Positions 55,801 through 64,000 of a DNA stretch of 64,000 nt are shown here, piece by piece; within the stretch, counting starts at the first letter, position 1, and every line of letters begins with the position of its first letter. The stretch comes from Stenopsyche tienmushanensis (Eukaryota; Arthropoda; Insecta; Trichoptera; Stenopsychidae): positions 248,001-312,000 of the forward strand of contig WACJ01000224.1 of the NCBI GenBank assembly GCA_008973525.1, in the 5' to 3' direction. The notes beneath the pieces are model-generated. The model saw only the letters and a program-made list of their open reading frames with translations. It was not told the origin of the DNA and did not search any database. The position numbers and the translations under genes are program-made.

Positions 55801-58144
55801 CTGGCAATTTGACTAACACTTTTTTGCGACCTAACCACATTTGAATACTCCTAACTACTATCCTTATATGATTTTATGTATTTTAACTACTGGCCATTTG
55901 ACCAGTACTTATTTAAAGAAAACTACTCAGTCTTCACAAACCTCCCACACTCCCCACAAAGACAGTCGCGAAAGCGTTTGTCAATATGTTAATTCAGGAT
56001 ACCCATTGGGTGAGCTTTCGAAAAAAAAACTCGGTGGTAATGCTACCTTAAATATCGAGCGAATGAGGAGGTAAATGTATGATACAGACGAGATGGATGT
56101 AACCATTTCGTGTGAATGGATATTAAAGAGGCCCATAGTTCTGCAGTGGACTGTTAGTGGCTGCACTATGATGATGACGATTCCTACTTTTCTAATAAGC
56201 GTACTGCATGAATAATATTGTAGGTTTTACTCTCTTTAATTATTAATGATCCATTAGTTAATGTATTAATTTCCATTTCCGCTTCTATGCGAGGCTAATG
56301 AATCGTCAATTTATTTAATAGAAATTTATTTCTAGAATATAACTACAATTTTCAGATTCAATTCAAACGAACAAATTAAAGATTACAATTCAGGGACCCA
56401 CTCCACGCGGCAACGTGGAATTATTCATTAACGGTTAATGCCCGGCCCGTGCGAATGCGGATTGACGCATCATTCGAGATTTCTCCATCTGTTAGCACTT
56501 TACACAATATGAATACATTTTTTAAGTTTATGACTCAATATAGTATTACCTATGATCCTAAGTGGTTTTTTTGAAGTAGTTCACCATATTATGGTTTAAA
56601 ATTGCCCTATTGAAATAAAATGTTTTGTTGGGTTGTAAAAGTCTTAGTAATTAGCCATAAACTGCACTAATTTTTAAAAATATTTTTTGAGTATAACAAC
56701 ATAATCCTCATTGTCTATTCTAGTCTTAAAAAACGGAATACAGGGTATAGAAATATGTTTATTTAAAAACATAGAACGGAATACAAATACAAATATCAAC
56801 CAAACTTGCTTTCGTATTAATGTGTGCCGAACCCAAATAAACTGATATTTTCTAGTTCTAGTTTTCGTTCTCTCAAAATTATGGTTTCCTCGGTTTTTTA
56901 TTCAGTTCTGGTCCCTGAATTTCGATTAGCTTAAAAATTATCCTAAACTTTTTCTGATCTCATTTAATAGATATATGCATTTTTAATTTAGACAAGAGGT
57001 GGCATGCACTTGGATATATATTTATATACTAAAATATTATCTAGGAAGAAAGTAATAGTATTTCTACTTTATATTAAAATTAAAAAGAAATGAATCTGAT
57101 AATATTATGGAGTATATTTGTATTAAAACTTTGTTTTTTGTGTTTCACCTGAAAATATTAGACATTTGTTCTTGTTTGTAACTTCTCTTTATCTAAAAAA
57201 AAAATTGCATTTGCAATGCAATATGGTTACTATTATCCACTTGTGATATTTTTCTTATAAAATGTCTTTCTTTTGGTATGGATTCGCATTTCATTGCTTT
57301 GTGTGCTCCTACTAAAAACTGTATATTTTTCAAGCCTTTGATAAAACCATGCTAGTGGCATAATTGTCAATGGATCGCAAAATGGATTAAAAATATTGAA
57401 CAAATTAACGTTGTTGCTCAGTTTAAACATTTTATCAGCAAAAAGCTATTTTATCAGATTGTTTCCGTAAATATCATGACTATATAAACTTTCAAGGTGA
57501 CCAAAAACAGTAATGAGTCTTTTGGATTAATGTAAGATAGCATGTGATATATCAGAATAATTGTTGATCTGTGATAAAAAATTATTTATAAAATGTGTTA
57601 ACATATATTTGTACTTTTTAAAATGTTTATGATACAAATCATGAGATCTTAGGCACTTATTCCCAGGAGAGGAATAATAAAATATATTAAGATTACATAT
57701 AAACATAAGACAAATGTTATCATGTAAATTAAAAGTAAAAAGGTTAATGCAAAATTTGAGTTCATAACAAAATTATACTTCATCATCTGAATTAATTGAT
57801 TTAATAAAATACGATTACATGAGATCATTTTATAAACCATATTATTTATTTAGAAGTGTTTTTTTCCTTTTATATGTATGTAAAACTGAAGTAAATGCAA
57901 ACTTGTCCAAAACATCATAAAATCGTAATTTAATATTTATTTTTTTGTTTTAGGAATTTTTGATACGGCTATGTTACAGGAATTGCCAGAAAAAACTAGA
58001 ACGATCTTGGCAAAGTCAGTTCCATTCCCACAAAGGCTTGGACAGCCTGAAGAATATGCTTTACTAGTTTCATCAATCATTCAAAATCCAATGATAAATG
58101 CTGAATGCATAAGAATCGACGGAGCACTAAGAATGCAACCTTAG
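52892..58144 (+). CDS. HSD17B10: 3-hydroxyacyl-CoA dehydrogenase type 2 (17-beta-HSD10)
   Basis: A complete five-exon gene with CDS segments 52892-52900, 53054-53218, 54178-54342, 54533-54770 and 57954-58144 (255 residues). All introns are GT-AG; the first three are phase 0 and the last is phase 1. The product is a classical short-chain dehydrogenase of the mitochondrial matrix that oxidises 3-hydroxyacyl-CoA in branched-chain amino-acid and fatty-acid degradation; orthologues are also MRPP2 of mitochondrial RNase P. Visible are the NAD-binding TGGASGLG (residues 10-17), VD after beta-2 (about 40-41), NCAG (84-87), catalytic Ser149, Tyr162 and Lys166 with the family spacing (TASVAA, YSASK), and a C-terminal DGALRMQP. 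Length equals that of the family. Start choice: the tiny exon MFN joins in frame to GLVGLVTGG with a good donor gtaagt. It is orthologous to Drosophila scully (inference). No defect was seen. Confidence 0.95.
53219..54177 (+). other. HSD17B10 intron 2
   Basis: 959-base AT-rich intron, donor gtaagt, acceptor 'tgtgttttag'. No repeats or internal genes recognised. Confidence 0.85.
54771..57953 (+). other. HSD17B10 intron 4, repeat-bearing
   Basis: 3.2-kb intron with donor gtataa (weaker than the others) and acceptor 'tttttttgttttag'. It contains the retroposon tail at 55905-56178 and a 'gttttcgttctctc...cctcggttttttattcagttctgg' tract (56860-56915) of hAT-subterminal type. No additional exon is visible. 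Confidence 0.8.
55905..56178 (+). mobile_element. 5'-truncated retroposon 3' end with (ATG)n tail, copy 3
   Basis: 'aaaactactcagtcttcac' to 'ggctgcactatgatgatgac', colinear with 19180-19420. The part from 56028 also matches 4686-4856. It is inserted in the sense orientation in intron 4 of HSD17B10. Confidence 0.65.
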
Positions 58145-58206
58145 TTATTGCAGGTCTTTTTCCAAAAATGTTAATATAATATTGTTAAACCATGAATTTT
58201 ATAAGT

Positions 58207-58212
58207 AATAAA
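58207..58212 (+). terminator. HSD17B10 polyadenylation signal
   Basis: Canonical AATAAA 63 bases after the stop codon at 58142-58144, giving a short 3' UTR. Confidence 0.6.
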
Positions 58213-58229
58213 ATATGTTTTTTATGCAT

Positions 58230-59365
58230 TTTAAATTTTTTATATTGACCACATCAATTGATAAAATTATTTTATTTCCATTGTGATTAAATAGGTATGA
58301 AAATGCTTTCGATGAAAATTAAAATTATGTGTGTGATTTTGTTTCGCGTTTTTTTTATGGGACTGTTATCAATCATTTTGACATGGTTTTTCTTAGCGAA
58401 TATGTTTAAAAATGTGATCGCCAGCCACTATTAAAGGTTTGAACACATAATGATCGAGTTACTAATCCGAGCACTTGATCGTGGAATTTCCTTATTTGGA
58501 TCATTTTCATCATGAAAATTTAGTTGTTGACAATTATATTTTATACAACTATTTGAATAGAATTGAAATAAAAGATAATGCTTCATATTTAATGAAACAA
58601 ATATATTTTATATATCTTTGTATATGTGACTGGTTGCTAGTGTTATAGTTGAATTGAGTTCCTGAGTTAAAAATAACCACCCAATTCTGTTTCAGAAAGG
58701 CATGAATAGATTGAGGGACAGCTATTTAATATATATAATTGTAAAATTAAATTATTTATTGATGATGATGCAGAGCGTATGTCATTTCTCTTGCCAATGT
58801 TGTATAAATTGCGATGAAAATTTTGAATTAGGACTGTAGTTGAATCTGTTTCTTGGCGCTATTTGTAATGATTAAATTTATCATCAGCATGTTTTGTGTT
58901 AGTGCGAATTCATTCATTATTTTAAAGGACTTTTTGTTTACATTGCGAAGTTTCTGTTTATCAATTTTTGTATTCTAATAATTTCTATGTTGTCCTAATT
59001 TTTATTTTATTTTTAGGTTTTAAATTCATTGTTTTTAAGTGTGATTTCATTTATTTGATTCAGCATTATCAAGCAGTGTTGTTAATTAAACTCATTCTTA
59101 TCGGTTTCTTTTCTTATCTATACTTTCCGTGTAATATTTACAATGCACGTTGAAATGAATAGATATGAGTTGGCGTTAATTTTTACCATCCCAATAAATA
59201 AAAGATGCTGTCAGCTTCTAAATATCCCGTTTTCAGGATGAGAGTAACCTATGCCAATGTAAAGTAGAGGGAAAAATATTGGAAAAGCGAAAATAGTCTT
59301 GCGAAAATGGAAGACGGGGTGCCGTCCAAAACCTTTAGTTAGTTTTCAAAATTTATATGGTTGGG
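58230..59365. other. No gene recognised downstream of HSD17B10
   Basis: AT-rich with a hydrophobic motif-free frame at 58968-59153. Nothing supportable. Confidence 0.3.
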
Positions 59366-59369
59366 GGTC

Positions 59370-59430
59370 AGAGGCGCACCTAAAAGTTTGGCTGCCCGTG
59401 TGCAAATATAAATTGGCTGCCCCCTAGTTT
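59370..59430. mobile_element. Possible hAT terminus
   Basis: 'cagaggcgcacctaaaagtt' followed by 'ggctgcccgtgtgc' and 'ggctgccccctag' has the CAGxGGCGxxxCTA / GCCCCC look of a hAT terminal region. No matching inverted end or target duplication was located. Confidence 0.3.
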
Positions 59431-60367
59431 TTTAAAAATCAAAGTTAAATATTGTACAAATCAAATTTGATATTTTTCATTTCAAATTCATTTTTTTCAT
59501 TCAAATTTTAAATAAAATTATTAAATAAATAGGAAAAGGTTATAGCTACTGAAGGAAAATAGATTGTATCTATGAAATGAATAAATACTTTTTTATTTAA
59601 ATGTAACAATTTTATTTAAAAACGACATTTTCATTCGGATTTTCTAATATGTAAATTACGTTAAATTTGAAGAAAAACGAAAAACATTTTAGGTTTGACA
59701 TAAATGATTTATTTGATTTTCAAACATCCAAGCAGTCAATTTTCAGTTGTATATTGGTAATTCCATTAAAATTATTGAACCTGAAAGAATTTGAACCTGA
59801 AAAGATGTTAAAGCATCTGTAACATAGCTGTATTTTCTGGCTCATGTTATGCTTTGTACAGTCTGCAGCTATGAGCATATCTTGAGGATAAGAGCTACTT
59901 AATTATGAAAAAACATTTTTATGCCCCCAAAACAAAAAAAGAGATAGCCCAAACTGTCCAAAACAAATCACATGTAAAGGGTCAAACACAATTAAACTAG
60001 TGAGACATCTTGAAAAATATCGAAGAAGAGTGCGAAAATAATTAAAATATTCCAACCACCAATAATAAATTTTGTGAAGAGGAAAACACTTACAGAAATT
60101 GTAGCAACAACGACTGATGGTGCTAGTGTCATGAAAAAGTTTGGACGTGAAAGTCCTGTCGTCAAACAACTTGCATAAATCATGCTATACATCTAGCTGT
60201 AATTGAAACATTGTACCAGAAAACTTATAAAACAGAAAACATTGAAACAGAAGAAGATTTAGATTATTCCAACGAAGATGAACAAAACACTGAAGAAAGT
60301 GACTCCAAAAATGATAATTCAGAAAGATAGAACAAGATGATTCTTTTAACTTACACATACATACATA

Positions 60368-61358
60368 TAGGGAATCCAATCCCGAGCCAAAATTTCGATC
60401 CCGGGATTTCGGGATTTCATTAGACAATCCCGGAATCCCGGGATTGGGATTATTAATATTTTAGGAAATAAGCTTGATGAATTTGATCAAAAATTACTAA
60501 TAAGTCCATTTGTTCAATATAAAAAAATCACTTGAAGGCCAAAGAATTTTATTTATTTAAGAAAAGATAAAAATACAATTCAAAAATAGATAAATAAAAC
60601 ACTAAAAAATTCAAACATTATTTTGAAAATATGCCCGAAGTAATATTAACATTAAACATTAGTGTTTCATCATTTAGTCTGGATCTGATTTTGGAAGTCA
60701 GACAACTTGCTGCTGAAAATGCACGCTCAGCTTCCACACTCGTTGGAGGTATCGTCATCAGATATTTAAATGCTAGTTCGAATTGATGATCGCGTGAGCC
60801 CTCATTTTCGTATAACACCATCAATGTGACTGATAAAATTCTTTTCTGCTGAGACACGGACTAAAAATCGCAAAATTCCCGATTTCCCGACAAATTATTT
60901 ATTTCCGTCGCTGCAGATGAATACTTATATACTATAATACTTTTATGTGGTTCGTAATTATATTACGGAGGAATACAAAAATTCTGAACCTCGTATCTAT
61001 TATATTTCATATCGATATTCCCATTATTCGTCGAGGTGTAGTAAATACATCACCGGTAGGGAAAGGTTACTATAACAATTTGAAAAACATATTACTGTCT
61101 AATCTATGTATACATATGCTATATATGTATACATAGATTAGACAGTCACCAAGTTCATCAATTAGTAATTACGCCACTGTTTCCAAGCGTCCAGATTTCG
61201 TCGGGAATGTCTCGATTTAGTAGCCTTCATCGTATTGGTGAGGTGTACGATTTCTGTTTGATAAAAATTTCAATCCCGGAATTTTCGGGATTACGTTTTC
61301 TAATCCCGGGATTCTTAAGCACCTAAAACCGTCCGGGATCCCGGTATTGGATTCCCTA
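60368..61358 (-). mobile_element. hAT element (family 1), copy B, with transposase C-terminus
   Basis: Inverted ends 'tagggaatccaatcccgag' and, from the right, 'tagggaatccaataccggg'. The flanking octamers CATACATA and CATATGTA match at six of eight positions. On the minus strand the frame 60618-60857 reads FELAFKYLMTIPPTSVEAER, AFSAASCLTSKIRSRLNDET, LMFNV, the hAT C-terminal dimerisation domain (PTSxxxERxFS ... RxRL). The rest of the transposase is deleted. It contains a perfect 24-bp hairpin (61094-61146). Length 991 bp. Confidence 0.85.
61094..61146. repeat. Perfect 24-bp hairpin in hAT copy B
   Basis: Arms beginning 'actgtctaatctatgtatac' (61094-61117) and ending 'gtatacatagattagacagt' (61123-61146) are fully complementary over 24 bases with a 5-base loop. 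In copy A (47760-47795) only the right arm is present, the left being deleted or never duplicated. Confidence 0.85.
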
Positions 61359-61494
61359 CATATGTAACACATATAAATATTTACTTTTAAAAAATCTGTA
61401 CATTATTAAAGAAAAAATAAAAGCTTGGAGTCCCGGGACTTATAAATTATCATGTCTCGAGTCTTAGAAAAAGCCGAGACTTCAGGATCCCTAC

Positions 61495-63230
61495 TCGCCA
61501 CCTTTATAGTGCAGGGCTACGCCCTTAGATGCTCTGCAGTAAACGATGGTACTCTTTGCATCTGAAGAAGGCTGCTGCTCTTTAGCTGCGGCTGCTCTTC
61601 ATCTTTCAGAAGACGTAAAAAGGCGAGGCTCAAAAAGAGGCAGATAATCAAAACATTGTATTCTTTAATATTCTATTATTAACATTTGAATGATATCGGC
61701 GACGATCACGAGATAAGGCTTTCAATAACGTATTGGTCGCATAATATTTCTACGCTACACAACCTCTATTAACTTTTTTCACTCGTATTTTTGTAGCAAG
61801 CTAGTATTTGATTTGATTGTAATATATTATTTTATTATGGTTAACTAATAGGCTAACCCTCGAATACGACCACATTCATTTGTATTTGAATACATACAAA
61901 AGGAGCGTAACGTAATCTAAAGTGTGCTCGAGTTACTCCTCGCTCAATCTTTTCTCCTAATACAAGTGAGGCGGATTTTACATCGACGCAATGGGCGGAT
62001 GATCGACTTTGCGTCATTTCAGATGAGCGTCGTTCGTGTCCAACATTTTAATCAGAAGTGTAATGTGATTATTATATGACAATATACATATTTTTATCCC
62101 CTCCATTTTATCTTACACGTCTTTTAACGATCCAACTATTTTACATAAAACCGATTTTCCATCAAGAGTAAATATGATTCAGGAGATGAATATAACGGGA
62201 GAATTTACAAAGAATAAGCAATCGTAATTGATAAGCTTCGTAGTATCTACGGTAGTTTCTATATTTATTTTATCAATGTAGTTATTTTATATCTCAAGGG
62301 TCGCTTGGAGAATTATACTAAGAGTATATAAAATGATTGATTATATTTTGGATTATCATAATTCCTATGCAGAACTTTTTTTTTGTCTAAATCCCTATGT
62401 AAACATTTAATAAACTTTTGCAAAAAATAAAAAAGGCGAAAAGAAAATATCCTGGAACCACATTCTCTGAACTGTTTGTTCTTATCGATGTGTCTTCAAA
62501 AATATTTTAACCGAGTATTCAAATTTCTATGGATGTGTATACTAATTGAGGATGAAAGTAGTCCGGATAAATAAAATCCGGATAATCGAAAATAATCATA
62601 ATAAATAGCGAAAGACAGGTAAAGTATGAATATTTTTTATTTGTCTAGATTTACACACACATAAACGAATAATAAATTATTATTTTATTAAAAAAATCAA
62701 TTATCGATTTTGACCCCAAGCTAGCTCTCTTTTTAGAAGGTGCCAAATTGCAAATACCCTTAAGATATATAAGTTGTCCTGAATTACATTCTTCTTAGTT
62801 ATCAAGCCATTTCATGGTGATATCTGAACACTGAAAAGCTTCAGAATCTGTAGGACCAATATTTCCCCCTTGCAAATTTATTCTTTATCTTCTCGACTAT
62901 GTTCTTCTGAGGCAGATATTTCTTTAATTATTTCCTCATTATTCAAAATTTGAAATCAGTTTTGTTGTGTGCAAAGTTTTGTTGTCATGACAAAATGTTC
63001 ATCCCTTTTTGTACCAAATTGCGACTGGGGATAAAAAAATAGTTGTTTATTACAACAAAAGTCGTAAACGTCAATGGCTTTCGCTGAGACAAAAACCATT
63101 TCCGATTCTGATACCTGGATTGACCATTCGCAAGATTCATTTGTGCTTTTGGTGAGATATTCAACGATTTATTCATTGTTAATTAATGAAACCTGGTAAA
63201 AAATAACTGCAGATGTGCATTGTCAGCAAT
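61495..63230. other. No gene recognised; possible pogo end near 62560
   Basis: 61500-61640 is somewhat GC-richer with a 'gctgctgctctttagctgcggctgctc' tract but no open frame of note. 'gtagtccggataaataaaatccggataatcg' at about 62559-62588 resembles pogo-type inverted-repeat sequence. Otherwise AT-rich, with a motif-free frame at 62985-63176. Confidence 0.3.
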
Positions 63231-63269
63231 TGAAATAGGTGAATAAAACATAGAGAGTCAAAAATCGAG

Positions 63270-63490
63270 AATTAATCAGGAACAATTTGGTGATTTTGCA
63301 ACACGACAATGCACGGTCCCATAAGGCGACGAAGACGACTGAAAAAATCAGGAAACTAAAATGGGAAGAACTTCCACACTTTATATATTCATTAGAAAAT
63401 CATATTTGTACATATTTCTACTCAAAACCAGAAACATTTTAAAAAAAGGAATCGAAAAACTTGAAAATCCGTGGGAAATAGTAGGTAGCA
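63270..63490 (+). pseudogene. Mariner transposase C-terminal relic
   Basis: Plus-strand translation NLVILQHDNARSHKATKTTE then LKWEELPHFIYS matches the mariner block that carries the second catalytic Asp and the following LxxxxWExLxHPPYSPDLAPSD motif. The HPPYSPDLAPSD part is degraded to HFIYSLENH, so the third Asp is lost. Frameshifted tail remnants follow to about 63490. It is separate from the 38135 copy, which lacks this part. Confidence 0.75.
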
Positions 63491-64000
63491 ATGAAGGAAA
63501 TTAATAAAATAAAATAAAGGCTTTCATTGTTAAACAATCGGCAAGGACTTTTCGATACATCTCTCTGGTACCTTCGTTATTCTGTTTCCATGAAAATTTG
63601 TCTTTTCTCACTTAACAAACTGCCGACCTCTGAATTAGGGTAAACCGGATTTTCAAGCTTTGTTTTTTTCAGGTTATATTGAGTTTGAATTAAACAACAT
63701 TCTTTGCAATAAGAATACATTTTTATATGAGGCCGATGCAAAAAAGATCTGAGGCAAACTTTTTCAGCTGGTTTTTAAGTTCTATAAAGATCGTCCAAAA
63801 AATTGCCTTCATCTCTAAAAATTATAGAACCAAAAAGTATAAAGCATTTACATAATTCGAAAAACAAACAAATAAACATGCCAAGTTGGCGCAACATATG
63901 CGAGGCAAAGCTCGTATTGTAGCTTTCATATTATGATCGTAACATTTTGCGCTAAATAAACATATCATCTCGTGGACATGCAGAAATATCTATCGGCCAT
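63491..64000. other. No gene recognised (window end)
   Basis: AT-rich sequence running off the window. Nothing supportable. Confidence 0.3.

Larger units (their letters stand above)
59905..61493 (+). mobile_element. hAT family 2, copy 2, interrupted by a younger hAT
   Basis: 59930-60367 matches 18025-18440 of copy 1 and 61359-61493 matches 18434-18566, including the right terminal repeat ('gccgagacttcaggatccct' region). On the plus strand IVATTTDGASVMKKFGRESP (about 60096-60155) is better preserved than in copy 1, followed by VVKQLA and a stop. The left terminal repeat was not found, so the 5' end is truncated. The middle holds the family-1 element 60368-61358, which copy 1 lacks at the corresponding position, giving a natural empty site. 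Confidence 0.8.

Overview
The window is AT-rich (roughly 70% by eye) arthropod DNA, most probably insect. The evidence is two spliced genes with GT-AG introns, an arthropod-type two-domain cysteine-rich secreted peptide, and a dense load of mariner, pogo/Tigger (jerky-like), hAT, piggyBac-like and Kolobok-like DNA transposons plus R1- and Jockey-type LINE relics. I cannot name the species. There are no bacterial operons, no CRISPR arrays, and no tRNA or rRNA gene that I could recognise.

Only two convincing host genes are present. On the minus strand, 33545-37682 is a three-exon gene for a predicted 119-residue secreted protein: a signal peptide and two tandem six-cysteine domains, resembling the arthropod U-scoloptoxin(19)-like family. 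It has a well-placed TATA box. On the plus strand, 52892-58144 is a complete five-exon gene for 3-hydroxyacyl-CoA dehydrogenase type 2 (HSD17B10; Drosophila scully), a 255-residue mitochondrial short-chain dehydrogenase whose orthologues are also a subunit of mitochondrial RNase P. All splice sites and catalytic residues are intact. The two genes are about 15 kb apart with nothing linking them functionally.

The rest is a transposon graveyard. 0-9 kb holds a Jockey RT relic, a 125-bp tandem repeat, short pogo-like elements and a LINE 3' tail. 9-14 kb holds an old repeat apparently split by a GC-rich insertion, a TTAA-flanked piggyBac-like MITE and a decayed R1-clade LINE. 17.8-18.6 kb is a complete non-autonomous hAT with a perfect 8-bp target duplication. 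19-22.5 kb has further repeats and two GC-rich blocks with no recognised gene. 25.2-26.1 kb and 43.7-44.6 kb are two near-identical inverted copies of a TTAA-flanked element carrying a Kolobok/Mutator-like transposase remnant. 28.0-30.3 kb has a hAT MITE and a deleted mariner. 38-44 kb has mariner and piggyBac remnants. 47.2-48.2 kb and 60-61.5 kb show the same hAT family nested inside two different older hAT elements. 49.9-51.2 kb is a pogo/jerky element with both ends present. The last 2.5 kb has little except a mariner C-terminal relic.

Nothing in the window looks like a coherent undescribed multi-gene system. The most informative content is the transposon stratigraphy (target duplications, nested insertions, an empty-site comparison), the two-domain peptide gene, and the unexplained GC-rich blocks.
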